Shown here: positions 34,346 through 48,100 of the stretch, one piece after another
Numbering within the stretch: the first letter of the stretch is position 1
How the letters are laid out: the number at the start of each line of letters is the position of its first letter
Assembly: GCF_020882245.1 (NCBI RefSeq)
Contig: NC_083599.1
Coordinates: 9,052,001-9,116,000, forward strand
DNA: 64,000 nucleotides
Direction: 5' to 3'
Source of the DNA: Rhopalosiphum padi
Taxonomy: Eukaryota > Arthropoda > Insecta > Hemiptera > Aphididae
The notes under the pieces: generated by a model
What the model saw: only the letters and a program-made list of their open reading frames with translations
Told to the model about the DNA's origin: nothing
Databases searched by the model: none
Made by a program: the position numbers and the translations under genes

Positions 34346-36693
34346 GAATTATGTGTTTTACATCAAGATATTCCAGTATATATGGGGATCTTTGATGTTT
34401 TTGATCATAATTATCAAGGATTATTGGGGTTGTAATTATTTCCGACTTTTTTTTCAAGTAATTTGTGTCTTACACCAAGATATTCAAGCGCATATGGGAA
34501 TCTTTGATAAGTTTTATCAAGATTTCCAAGGATTTTTGGGGTTGTAAATATTTCCAGCTATTAGTTTAAAGGAATTATGTGTTTTACATCAAGATATTCC
34601 AGCATATATGGGGATCTTTGATATTTTTGATCATAATTATCAAGAATTATTGGGGTTGTAAATATTTCCGACTTTTTTTTCAAGTAATTTGTGTCTTACA
34701 CCAAGATATTCAAGCGCATATGGGAATCTTTGATAAGTTTTATCAAGATTTCCAAGGATTTTTGGGGTTGTAAATATTTCCAGCTATTAGTTTAAAGGAA
34801 TTATGTGTTTTACATCAAGATATTCCAGTATATATGGGTGTCTTTGATATTTTTGATCATAATTATCAAGGAATATTGGGGTTGTAATTATTTCCGACTT
34901 TTTTTTCAAGTAATTTGTGTCTCACACCAAGATATTCAATCGCATATGGGAATCTTTGATAAGTTTTATCAAGATTTCCAAGGATTTTTGGGGTTGTAAA
35001 TATTTCCAGCTATTAGTTTAAAGGAATAATGTATCCAACATCAAGATATTCCAGTATATATGGGGATCTTTGATATTTTTGATCATAATTATCAAGGATT
35101 ATTGGAGTTGTAATTATTTCCGACTTTTTTTTCAAGTAATTTGTGTCTTACACCAAGATATTCAAGCGCATATGGGAATCTTTGATAAGTTTTATCAAGA
35201 TTTCCAAGGATTTTTGGGGTTGTAAATATTTCCAGCTATTAGTTTAAAGGAATAATGTATCCAACATCAATATATACCGCAGTTTATGAGAATTTTTGAC
35301 GATACATTTCAAGAATTTTAGGTAATTTTTTTGTTTTAGACCATTTTTTTCAAGGAATTATGTGTTTTACATCAAGATATTCCAGTATATATGGGGATCT
35401 TTGATATTTTTGATCATAATTATCAAGGATTATTGGGGTTGTAATTATTTCCGACTTTTTTTTCAAGTAATTTGTGTCTTACACCAAGATATTCAAGCGC
35501 ATATGGGAATCTTTGATAAGTTTTATCAAGATTTCCAAGGATTTTTGGGGTTGTAAATATTTCCAGCTATTAGTTTAAAGGAATTATGTGTTTTACATCA
35601 AGATATTCCAGTATATATGGGTGTCTTTGATATTTTTGATCATAATTATCAAGGAATATTGGGGTTGTAATTATTTCCGACTTTTTTTTCAAGTAATTTG
35701 TGTTTACACCAAGTTATTCAAGCACATATGGGAATGTTTGATAAGTTTTATCAAGATTTCCAAGGATTTTTGGGGTTGTAAATATTTCCGGCTATTATTT
35801 TCAAGGAATAATGTATCCAACATCAATATATACCGGTGTTTATGAGAATTTTTGACGATACATTTCAAGAATTTTAGGTAATTTTATTGTTTTAGACCAT
35901 TTTTTTCAAGGAATTATGTGTTTTGCATCAAGATATTCCAGCATTTATGGGGATCTTTGATATTTTTGATCATAATTATCAAGGATTATTGGGGTTGTAA
36001 TTATTTCCGACTTTTTTTTCAAGTAATATGTGTCTTACACCAAGATATTCAATCGCATATGGGAATCTTTGATAAGTTTTATCAAGATTTCCAAGGATTT
36101 TTGGGGTTGTAAATATTTCCAGCTATTAGTTTAAAGGAATTATGTGTTTTACATCAAGATATTCCAGTATATATGGGGATCTTTGATATTTTTGATCATA
36201 ATTATCAAGGAATATTGGGGTTGTAATTATTTCCGACTTTTTTTTCAAGTAATTTGTGTCTTACACCAAGTTATTCAAGCGCATATGGGAATCTTTGATA
36301 AGTTTTATCAAGATTTCCAAGGATTTTTGGGGTTGTAAATATTTCCAGCTATTAGTTTAAAGGAATTATGTATCCAACATCAATATATACCGCTGTTTAT
36401 GAGAATTTTTGACGATACATTTCAAGAATTTTAGGTAATTTTTTTGTTTTAGACCATTTTTTTCAAGGAATTATGTGTTTTACATCAAGATATTCCAGTA
36501 TATATGGGGATCTTTGATATTTTTGATCATAATTATCAAGGATTATTGGGGTTGTAATTATTTCCGACTTTTTTTTCAAGTAATATGTGTCTTACACCAA
36601 GATATTCAATCGCATATGGGAATCTTTGATAAGTTTTATCAAGATTTCCAAGGATTTTTGGGGTTGTAAATATTTCCAGCTATTAGTTTAAAG
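34346..36693 (+). repeat. Family II head joined to an A3B8 module
   Basis: A1B1 34346 (GATGTTTTTG), A4 34572, A3B3 34798, A6 35024, C 35250 form a third copy of the 1009-bp family II head. Then A1B1 35355, A3B8 35581, C 35806, A2B2 35911, an A1/A3 hybrid pair 36137, C 36363, A1B2 36468. The second half matches the 25526 type of block, so two families meet near 35580. Confidence 0.86.
36137..36362 (+). repeat. Hybrid A1/A3 pair
   Basis: The left part is A1 (TATATGGGGATC). The right part is A3 with its partner B (AAGGAATATT, then CAAGTTATTC). In related blocks an A1 pair is followed by an A3 pair (26082 and 26308, or 40277 and 40503). The hybrid fits loss of one 226-bp pair by exchange between them. 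Confidence 0.75.
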
Positions 36694-39042
36694 GAATTAT
36701 GTGTTTTACATCAAGATATTCCAGTATATATGGGGATCTTTGATATTTTTGATCATAATTATCAAGGATTATTGGGGTTGTAATTATTTCCGACTTTTTT
36801 TTCAAGTAATTTGTGTCTTACACCAAGATATTCAAGCGCATATGGGAATCTTTGATAAGTTTTATCAAGATTTCCAAGGATTTTTGGGGTTGTAAATATT
36901 TCCAGCTATTAGTTTAAAGGAATTATGTGTTTTACATCAAGATATTCCAGTATATATGGGGATCTTTGATATTTTTGATCATAATTATCAAGAATTATTG
37001 GGGTTGTAAATATTTCCGACTTTTTTTTCAAGTAATTTGTGTCTTACACCAAGATATTCAAGCGCATATGGGAATCTTTGATAAGTTTTATCAAGATTTC
37101 CAAGGATTTTTGGGGTTGTAAATATTTCCAGCTCTTAGTTTAAAGGAATTATGTGTTTTACATCAAGATATTCCAGTATATATGGGTGTCTTTGATATTT
37201 TTGATCATAATTATCAAGGAATATTGGGGTTGTAATTATTTCCGACTTTTTTTTCAAGTAATTTGTGTCTCACACCAAGATATTCAATCGCATATGGGAA
37301 TCTTCGATAAGTTTTATCAAGATTTCCAAGGATTTTTGGGGTTGTAAATATTTCCAGCTATTAGTTTAAAGGAATAATGTATCCAACATCAAGATATTCC
37401 AGTATATATGGGGATCTTTGATATTTTTGATCATAATTATCAAGGATTATTGGAGTTGTAATTATTTCCGACTTTTTTTTCAAGTAATTTGTGTCTTACA
37501 CCAAGATATTCAAGCGCATATGGGAATCTTTGATAAGTTTTATCAAGATTTCCAAGGATTTTTGGGGTTGTAAATATTTCCAGCTATTAGTTTAAAGGAA
37601 TAATGTATCCAACATCAATATATACCGCAGTTTATGAGAATTTTTGACGATACATTTCAAGAATTTTAGGTAATTTTTTTGTTTTAGACCATTTTTTTCA
37701 AGGAATTATGTGTTTTACATCAAGATATTCCAGTATATATGGGGATCTTTGATATTTTTGATCATAATTATCAAGGATTATTGGGGTTGTAATTATTTCC
37801 GACTTTTTTTTCAAGTAATTTGTGTCTTACACCAAGATATTCAAGCGCATATGGGAATCTTTGATAAGTTTTATCAAGATATCCAAGGATTTTTGGGGTT
37901 GTAAATATTTCCAGCTATTAGTTTAAAGGAATAATGTATCCAACATCAAGATATTCCAGTATATATGGGGATCTTTGATATTTTTGAACATAATTATCAA
38001 GGATTATTGGGGTTGTTATTATTTCCGACTTTTTTTTCAAGTAATTTGTGTCTTACACCAAGATATTCAAGCGCATATGGGAATCTTTGATAAGTTTTAT
38101 CAAGATTTCCAAGGATTTTTGGGGTTGTAAATATTTCCAGCTATTAGTTTAAAGGAATAATGTATCCAACATCAAGATATTCCAGTATATATGGGGATCT
38201 TTGATATTTTTGAACATAATTATCAAGGATTATTGGGGTTGTAATTATTTCCGACTTTTTTTTCAAGTAATTTGTGTCTTACACCAAGATATTCAAGCGC
38301 ATATGGGAATCTTTGATAAGTTTTATCAAGATTTCCAAGGATTTTTGGGGTTGTAAATATTTCCAGCTATTAGTTTAAAGGAATAATGTATCCAACATCA
38401 ATATATACCGGTGTTTATGAGAATTTTTGACGATACATTTCAAGAATTTTAGGTAATTTTATTGTTTTAGACCATTTTTTTCAAGGAATTATGTGTTCTG
38501 CATCAAGATATTCCAGCATTTATAGGGATCTTTGATATTTTTGATCATAATTATCAATGATTATTGGGGTTGTAATTATTTCCGACTTTTTTTTCAAGTA
38601 ATTTGTGTCTTACACCAAGATATTCAATCGCATATGGGAATCTTTGATAAGTTTTATCAAGATTTCCAAGGATTTTTGGGGTTGTAAATATTTCCAGCTA
38701 TTAGTTTAAAGGAATAATGTATCCAACATCAAGATATTCCAGTATATATGGGGATCTTTGATATTTTTGATCATAATTATCAAGGAATATTGGGGTTGTA
38801 ATTATTTCCGACTTTTTTTTCAAGTAATTTGTGTCTTACACCAAGTTATTCAAGCGCATATGGGAATCGTTGATAAGTTTTATCAAGATTTCCAAAGATT
38901 TTTGGGGTTGTAAATATTTCCAGCTATTAGTTTAAAGGAATAATGTATCCAACATCAATATATACCGCAGTTTATGAGAATTTTTGACGATACATTTCAA
39001 GAATTTTAGGTAATTTTTTTGTTTTAGACCATTTTTTTCAAG
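36694..39042 (+). repeat. Family II block, most complete copy
   Basis: A1B1 36694, A4-like 36920 (keeps AGTATATATGG, has CAAGAATT), A3B3 37146 (CTTCGATAAG), A6 37372 (TTGGAGTTG), C 37598, A1 with AAGATATCC 37703, A6 37929 (GTTGTTATT), A6 38155, C 38381, A2 with ATAGGG 38486, A6 38712 (AATCGTTGAT, CCAAAGATT), C 38938. The order through 38380 matches 3571-5257. The 38381-39042 part recurs at 43064 and 46857. Confidence 0.9.
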
Positions 39043-39720
39043 GAATTATGTGTTTTACATCAAGATATTCCAGTATATATGGGGATCTTTGATATTTTTG
39101 ATCATAATTATCAAGGATTATTGGGGTTGTAATTATTTCCGACTTTTTTTTCAAGTAATTTGTGTCTTACACCAAGATATTCAAGCGCATATGGGAATCT
39201 TTGATAAGTTTTATCAAGATTTCCAAGGATTTTTGGGGTTGTAAATATTTCCAGCTATTAGTTTAAAGGAATTATGTGTTTTACATCAAGATATTCCAGC
39301 ATATATGGGGATCTTTGATATTTTTGATCATAATTATCAAGAATTATTGGGGTTGTAAATATTTCCGACTTTTTTTTCAAGTAATTTGTGTCTTACACCA
39401 AGATATTCAAGCGCATATGGGAATCTTTGATAAGTTTTATCAAGATTTCCAAGGATTTTTGGGGTTGTAAATATTTCCAGCTATTAGTTTAAAGGAATTA
39501 TGTGTTTTACATCAAGATATTCCAGTATATATGGGTGTCTTTGATATTTTTGATCATAATTATCAAGGAATATTGGGGTTGTAATTATTTCCGACTTTTT
39601 TTTCAAGTAATTTGTGTCTCACACCAAGATATTCAAGCGCATATGGGAATCTTTGATAAGTTTTATCAAGATTTCCAAGGATTTTTGGGGTTGTAAATAT
39701 TTCCAGCTATTAGTTTAAAG
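39043..39720 (+). repeat. A1-A4-A3 triplet of pairs
   Basis: A1B1 39043, A4 39269, and A3 39495 whose B has CTCACACC but CAAGCGC. At the equivalent place in 43726-44177 and 47519-47970 the A4 and A3 pairs are replaced by one hybrid pair. This triplet therefore gives the parental arrangement for that event. Confidence 0.85.
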
Positions 39721-41391
39721 GAATTATGTGTTTTACATCAAGATATTCCAGTATATATGGGTGTCTTTGATATTTTTGATCATAATTATCAAGGAATATT
39801 GGGGTTGTAATTATTTCCGACTTTTTTTTAAAGTAATTTGTGTTTACACCAAGTTATTCAAGCACATATGGGAATGTTTGATAAGTTTTATCAAGATTTC
39901 CAAGGATTTTTGGGGTTGTAAATATTTCCGGCTATTATTTTCAAGGAATAATGTATCCAACATCAATATATACCGGTGTTTATGAGAATTTTTGACGATA
40001 CATTTCAAGAATTTTAGGTAATTTTATTGTTTTAGACCATTTTTTTCAAGGAATTATGTGTTTTGCATCAAGATATTCCAGCATTTATGGGGATCTTTGA
40101 TATTTTTGATCATAATTATCAAGGATTATTGGGGTTGTAATTATTTCCGACTTTTTTTTCAAGTAATATGTGTCTTACACCAAGATATTCAATCGCATAT
40201 GGGAATCTTTGATAAGTTTTATCAAGATTTCCAAGGATTTTTGGGGTTGTAAATATTTCCAGCTATTAGTTTAAAGGAATTATGTGTTTTACATCAAGAT
40301 ATTCCAGTATATATGGGGATCTTTGATATTTTTGATCATAATTATCAAGGATTATTGGGGTTGTAATTATTTCCGACTTTTTTTTCAAGTAATTTGTGTC
40401 TTACACCAAGATATTCAAGCGCATATGGGAATCTTTGATAAGTTTTATCAAGATTTCCAAGGATTTTTGGGGTTGTAAATATTTCCAGCTATTAGTTTAA
40501 AGGAATTATGTGTTTTACATCAAGATATTCCAGTATATATGGGTGTCTTTGATATTTTTGATCATAATTATCAAGGAATATTGGGGTTGTAATTATTTCC
40601 GACTTTTTTTTCAAGTAATTTGTGTCTTATACCAAGTTATTCAAGCGCATATGGGAATCTTTGATAAGTTTTATCAAGATTTCCAAGGATTTTTGGGGTT
40701 GTAAATATTTCCAGCTATTAGTTTAAAGGAATTATGTATCCAACATCAATATATACCGCTGTTTATGAGAATTTTTGACGATACATTTCAAGAATTTTAG
40801 GTAATTTTTTTGTTTTAGACCATTTTTTTCAAGGAATTATGTGTTTTACATCAAGATATTCCAGTATATATGGGGATCTTTGATATTTTTGATCATAATT
40901 ATCAAGGATTATTGGGGTTGTAATTATTTCCGACTTTTTTTTCAAGTAATTTGTGTCTTACACCAAGATATTCAAGCGCATATGGGAATCTTTGATAAGT
41001 TTTATCAAGATTTCCAAGGATTTTTGGGGTTGTAAATATTTCCAGCTATTAGTTTAAAGGAATTATGTATCCAACATCAATATATACCGGTGTTTATGAG
41101 AATTTTTGACGATACATTTCAAGAATTTTAGGTAATTTTATTGTTTTAGACCATTTTTTTCAAGGAATTATGTGTTTTGCATCAAGATATTCCAGCATTT
41201 ATGGGGATCTTTGATATTTTTGATCATAATTATCAAGGATTATTGGGGTTGTAATTATTTCCGACTTTTTTTTCAAGTAATTTGTGTCTTACACCAAGAT
41301 ATTCAATCGCATATGGGAATCTTTGATAAGTTTTATCAAGATTTCCAAGGATTTTTGGGGGTTGTAAATATTTCCAGCTATTAGTTTAAAG
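39721..41391 (+). repeat. A3B8 module, related to 47971-49641
   Basis: A3B8 39721 (with TTTAAAGTAA in place of TTTCAAGTAA), C 39946, A2B2 40051 (AATATGTGTC), A1B1 40277, A3B7 40503, C 40729, A1B1 40834, C 41060, A2B2 41165 with an extra G (227 bp). The same order recurs at an offset of about 8250 bp. Confidence 0.87.
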
Positions 41392-44300
41392 GAATTATGT
41401 ATCCAACATCAATATATACCGCTGTTTATGAGAATTTTTGACGATACATTTCAAGAATTTTAGGTAATTTTATTGTTTTAGACCATTTTTTTCAAGGAAT
41501 TATGTGTTCTGCATTAAGATATTCCAGCATTTATGGGGATCTTTGATATTTTTGATCATAATTATCAAGGATTATTGGGGTTGTAATTATTTCCGACTTT
41601 TTTTTTCAAGTAATTTGTGTCTTAAACCAAGATATTCAAGCGCATATGGGAATCTTTGATAAGTTTTATCAAGATTTCCAAGGATTTTTGGGGTTGTAAA
41701 TATTTCCAGCTATTAGTTTCAAGGAATTATGTGTTTTGCATCAAGATATTCCAGCATTTATGGGGATCTTTGATATTTTTGATCATAATTATCAAGGATT
41801 ATTGGGGTTGTAATTATTTCCGACTTTTTTTTCAATTAATTTGTGTCTTACACCAAGATATTCAAGCGCATATGGGAATCTTTGATAAGTTTTATCAAGA
41901 TTTCCAAGGATTTTTGGGGTTGTAAATATTTCCAGCTATTAGTTTAAAGGAATTATGTGTTTTACATCAAGATATTCCAGTATATATGGGTGTCTTTGAT
42001 ATTTTTGATCATAATTTTCAAGGAATATTGGGGTTGTAATTATTTCCGACTTTTTTTTCAAGTAATTTGTGTCTTATACCAAGTTATTCAAGCGCATATG
42101 GGAATCTTTGATAAGTTTTATCAAGATTTCCAAGGATTTTTGGGGTTGTAAATATTTCCAGCTATTAGTTTAAAGGAATTATGTATCCAACATCAATATA
42201 TACCGCTGTTTATGAGAATTTTTGACGATACATTTCAAGAATTTTAGGTAATTTTTTTGTTTTAGACCATTTTTTTCAAGGATTTATGTGTTTTACATCA
42301 AGATATTCCAGTATATATGGGGATCTTTGATATTTTTGATCATAATTATCAAGGATTATTGGGGTTGTAATTATTTCCGACTTTTTTTTCAAGTAATTTG
42401 TGTCTTACACCAAGATATTCAAGCGCATATGGGAATCTTTGATAAGTTTTATCAAGATTTCCAAGGATTTTTGGGGTTGTAAATATTTCCAGCTATTAGT
42501 TTAAAGGAATTATGTATCCAACATCAATATATACCGCTGTTTATGAGAATTTTTGACGATACATTTCAAGAATTTTAGGTAATTTTATTGTTTTAGACCA
42601 TTTTTTTCAAGGAATTATGTGTTCTGCATTAAGATATTCCAGCATTTATGGGGATCTTTGATATTTTTGATCATAATTATCAAGGATTATTGGGGTTGTA
42701 ATTATTTCCGACTTTTTTTTCAAGTAATTTGTGTCTTAAACCAAGATATTCAAGCGCATATGGGAATCTTTGATAAGTTTTATCAAGATTTCCAAGGATT
42801 TTTGGGGTTGTAAATATTTCCAGCTATTAGTTTCAAGGAATTATGTGTTTTGCATCAAGATATTCCAGCATTTATGGGGATCTTTGATATTTTTGATCAT
42901 AATTATCAAGGATTATTGGGGTTGTAATTATTTCCGACTTTTTTTTCAATTAATTTGTGTCTTACACCAAGATATTCAAGCGCATATGGGAATCTTTGAT
43001 AAGTTTTATCAAGATTTCCAAGGATTTTTGGGGTTGTAAATATTTCCAGCTATTAGTTTAAAGGAATAATGTATCCAACATCAATATATACCGGTGTTTA
43101 TGAGAATTTTTGACGATACATTTCAAGAATTTTAGGTAATTTTATTGTTTTAGACCATTTTTTTCAAGGAATTATGTGTTCTGCATCAAGATATTCCAGC
43201 ATTTATAGGGATCTTTGATATTTTTGATCATAATTATCAATGATTATTGGGGTTGTAATTATTTCCGACTTTTTTTTCAAGTAATTTGTGTCTTACACCA
43301 AGATATTCAATCGCATATGGGAATCTTTGATAAGTTTTATCAAGATTTCCAAGGATTTTTGGGGTTGTAAATATTTCCAGCTATTAGTTTAAAGGAATAA
43401 TGTATCCAACATCAAGATATTCCAGTATATATGGGGATCTTTGATATTTTTGATCATAATTATCAAGGAATATTGGGGTTGTAATTATTTCCGACTTTTT
43501 TTTCAAGTAATTTGTGTCTTACACCAAGTTATTCAAGCGCATATGGGAATCGTTGATAAGTTTTATCAAGATTTCCAAAGATTTTTGGGGTTGTAAATAT
43601 TTCCAGCTATTAGTTTAAAGGAATAATGTATCCAACATCAATATATACCGCAGTTTATGAGAATTTTTGACGATACATTTCAAGAATTTTAGGTAATTTT
43701 TTTGTTTTAGACCATTTTTTTCAAGGAATTATGTGTTTTACATCAAGATATTCCAGTATATATGGGGATCTTTGATATTTTTGATCATAATTATCAAGGA
43801 TTATTGGGGTTGTAATTATTTCCGACTTTTTTTTCAAGTAATTTGTGTCTTACACCAAGATATTCAAGCGCATATGGGAATCTTTGATAAGTTTTATCAA
43901 GATTTCCAAGGATTTTTGGGGTTGTAAATATTTCCAGCTATTAGTTTAAAGGAATTATGTGTTTTACATCAAGATATTCCAGCATATATGGGTGTCTTTG
44001 ATATTTTTGATCATAATTATCAAGGAATATTGGGGTTGTAATTATTTCCGACTTTTTTTTCAAGTAATTTGTGTCTCACACCAAGATATTCAAGCGCATA
44101 TGGGAATCTTTGATAAGTTTTATCAAGATTTCCAAGGATTTTTGGGGTTGTAAATATTTCCAGCTATTAGTTTAAAGGAATTATGTGTTTTACATCAAGA
44201 TATTCCAGTATATATGGGTGTCTTTGATATTTTTGATCATAATTATCAAGGAATATTGGGGTTGTAATTATTTCCGACTTTTTTTTCAAGTAATTTGTGT

Positions 44301-45185
44301 TTACACCAAGTTATTCAAGCACATATGGGAATGTTTGATAAGTTTTATCAAGATTTCCAAGGATTTTTGGGGTTGTAAATATTTCCGGCTATTATTTTCA
44401 AGGAATAATGTATCCAACATCAATATATACCGGTGTTTATGAGAATTTTTGACGATACATTTCAAGAATTTTAGGTAATTTTATTGTTTTAGACCATTTT
44501 TTTCAAGGAATTATGTGTTTTGCATCAAGATATTCCAGCATTTATGGGGATCTTTGATATTTTTGATCATAATTATCAAGGATTATTGGGGTTGTAATTA
44601 TTTCCGACTTTTTTTTCAAGTAATATGTGTCTTACACCAAGATATTCAATCGCATATGGGAATCTTTGATAAGTTTTATCAAGATTTCCAAGGATTTTTG
44701 GGGTTGTAAATATTTCCAGCTATTAGTTTAAAGGAATTATGTGTTTTACATCAAGATATTCCAGTATATATGGGGATCTTTGATATTTTTGATCATAATT
44801 ATCAAGGATTATTGGGGTTGTAATTATTTCCGACTTTTTTTTCAAGTAATTTGTGTCTTACACCAAGATATTCAAGCGCATATGGGAATCTTTGATAAGT
44901 TTTATCAAGATTTCCAAGGATTTTTGGGGTTGTAAATATTTCCAGCTATTAGTTTAAAGGAATTATGTGTTTTACATCAAGATATTCCAGTATATATGGG
45001 TGTCTTTGATATTTTTGATCATAATTATCAAGGAATATTGGGGTTGTAATTATTTCCGACTTTTTTTTCAAGTAATTTGTGTCTTATACCAAGTTATTCA
45101 AGCGCATATGGGAATCTTTGATAAGTTTTATCAAGATTTCCAAGGATTTTTGGGGTTGTAAATATTTCCAGCTATTAGTTTAAAG
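41392..45185 (+). repeat. 3793-bp tandem duplication, left copy
   Basis: C 41392, A2B4 41497 (GCATTAAG; nine T at 41598-41606), A2 41724 (B with TCAATTAATTT), A3B7 41950 (AATTTTCAAGG), C, A1B1 42281 (GGATTTATG), C, A2B4 42612, A2 42838, C, A2 ATAGGG 43169, A6 43395, C, A1B1 43726, hybrid 43952, A3B8 44178, C, A2B2 44508, A1B1 44734, A3B7 44960. The extra T makes this copy 3794 bp. Confidence 0.9.
43952..44177 (+). repeat. Hybrid A4/A3 pair (unequal-exchange product)
   Basis: The A monomer begins with AGCATATATGG, typical of A4, and continues with GTGTC and AAGGAATATT, typical of A3. Its B has CTCACACC with CAAGCGC. The adjacent A4 and A3 pairs at 39269 and 39495 carry exactly these left and right parts. 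Joining them within the ATATATGGG region removes 226 bp. The copy at 47745 is identical in these markers because it was carried along in the 3793-bp duplication. Confidence 0.82.
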
Positions 45186-48100
45186 GAATTATGTATCCAA
45201 CATCAATATATACCGCTGTTTATGAGAATTTTTGACGATACATTTCAAGAATTTTAGGTAATTTTATTGTTTTAGACCATTTTTTTCAAGGAATTATGTG
45301 TTCTGCATTAAGATATTCCAGCATTTATGGGGATCTTTGATATTTTTGATCATAATTATCAAGGATTATTGGGGTTGTAATTATTTCCGACTTTTTTTTC
45401 AAGTAATTTGTGTCTTAAACCAAGATATTCAAGCGCATATGGGAATCTTTGATAAGTTTTATCAAGATTTCCAAGGATTTTTGGGGTTGTAAATATTTCC
45501 AGCTATTAGTTTCAAGGAATTATGTGTTTTGCATCAAGATATTCCAGCATTTATGGGGATCTTTGATATTTTTGATCATAATTATCAAGGATTATTGGGG
45601 TTGTAATTATTTCCGACTTTTTTTTCAATTAATTTGTGTCTTACACCAAGATATTCAAGCGCATATGGGAATCTTTGATAAGTTTTATCAAGATTTCCAA
45701 GGATTTTTGGGGTTGTAAATATTTCCAGCTATTAGTTTAAAGGAATTATGTGTTTTACATCAAGATATTCCAGTATATATGGGTGTCTTTGATATTTTTG
45801 ATCATAATTTTCAAGGAATATTGGGGTTGTAATTATTTCCGACTTTTTTTTCAAGTAATTTGTGTCTTATACCAAGTTATTCAAGCGCATATGGGAATCT
45901 TTGATAAGTTTTATCAAGATTTCCAAGGATTTTTGGGGTTGTAAATATTTCCAGCTATTAGTTTAAAGGAATTATGTATCCAACATCAATATATACCGCT
46001 GTTTATGAGAATTTTTGACGATACATTTCAAGAATTTTAGGTAATTTTTTTGTTTTAGACCATTTTTTTCAAGGATTTATGTGTTTTACATCAAGATATT
46101 CCAGTATATATGGGGATCTTTGATATTTTTGATCATAATTATCAAGGATTATTGGGGTTGTAATTATTTCCGACTTTTTTTTCAAGTAATTTGTGTCTTA
46201 CACCAAGATATTCAAGCGCATATGGGAATCTTTGATAAGTTTTATCAAGATTTCCAAGGATTTTTGGGGTTGTAAATATTTCCAGCTATTAGTTTAAAGG
46301 AATTATGTATCCAACATCAATATATACCGCTGTTTATGAGAATTTTTGACGATACATTTCAAGAATTTTAGGTAATTTTATTGTTTTAGACCATTTTTTT
46401 CAAGGAATTATGTGTTCTGCATTAAGATATTCCAGCATTTATGGGGATCTTTGATATTTTTGATCATAATTATCAAGGATTATTGGGGTTGTAATTATTT
46501 CCGACTTTTTTTTCAAGTAATTTGTGTCTTAAACCAAGATATTCAAGCGCATATGGGAATCTTTGATAAGTTTTATCAAGATTTCCAAGGATTTTTGGGG
46601 TTGTAAATATTTCCAGCTATTAGTTTCAAGGAATTATGTGTTTTGCATCAAGATATTCCAGCATTTATGGGGATCTTTGATATTTTTGATCATAATTATC
46701 AAGGATTATTGGGGTTGTAATTATTTCCGACTTTTTTTTCAATTAATTTGTGTCTTACACCAAGATATTCAAGCGCATATGGGAATCTTTGATAAGTTTT
46801 ATCAAGATTTCCAAGGATTTTTGGGGTTGTAAATATTTCCAGCTATTAGTTTAAAGGAATAATGTATCCAACATCAATATATACCGGTGTTTATGAGAAT
46901 TTTTGACGATACATTTCAAGAATTTTAGGTAATTTTATTGTTTTAGACCATTTTTTTCAAGGAATTATGTGTTCTGCATCAAGATATTCCAGCATTTATA
47001 GGGATCTTTGATATTTTTGATCATAATTATCAATGATTATTGGGGTTGTAATTATTTCCGACTTTTTTTTCAAGTAATTTGTGTCTTACACCAAGATATT
47101 CAATCGCATATGGGAATCTTTGATAAGTTTTATCAAGATTTCCAAGGATTTTTGGGGTTGTAAATATTTCCAGCTATTAGTTTAAAGGAATAATGTATCC
47201 AACATCAAGATATTCCAGTATATATGGGGATCTTTGATATTTTTGATCATAATTATCAAGGAATATTGGGGTTGTAATTATTTCCGACTTTTTTTTCAAG
47301 TAATTTGTGTCTTACACCAAGTTATTCAAGCGCATATGGGAATCGTTGATAAGTTTTATCAAGATTTCCAAAGATTTTTGGGGTTGTAAATATTTCCAGC
47401 TATTAGTTTAAAGGAATAATGTATCCAACATCAATATATACCGCAGTTTATGAGAATTTTTGACGATACATTTCAAGAATTTTAGGTAATTTTTTTGTTT
47501 TAGACCATTTTTTTCAAGGAATTATGTGTTTTACATCAAGATATTCCAGTATATATGGGGATCTTTGATATTTTTGATCATAATTATCAAGGATTATTGG
47601 GGTTGTAATTATTTCCGACTTTTTTTTCAAGTAATTTGTGTCTTACACCAAGATATTCAAGCGCATATGGGAATCTTTGATAAGTTTTATCAAGATTTCC
47701 AAGGATTTTTGGGGTTGTAAATATTTCCAGCTATTAGTTTAAAGGAATTATGTGTTTTACATCAAGATATTCCAGCATATATGGGTGTCTTTGATATTTT
47801 TGATCATAATTATCAAGGAATATTGGGGTTGTAATTATTTCCGACTTTTTTTTCAAGTAATTTGTGTCTCACACCAAGATATTCAAGCGCATATGGGAAT
47901 CTTTGATAAGTTTTATCAAGATTTCCAAGGATTTTTGGGGTTGTAAATATTTCCAGCTATTAGTTTAAAGGAATTATGTGTTTTACATCAAGATATTCCA
48001 GTATATATGGGTGTCTTTGATATTTTTGATCATAATTATCAAGGAATATTGGGGTTGTAATTATTTCCGACTTTTTTTTCAAGTAATTTGTGTTTACACC

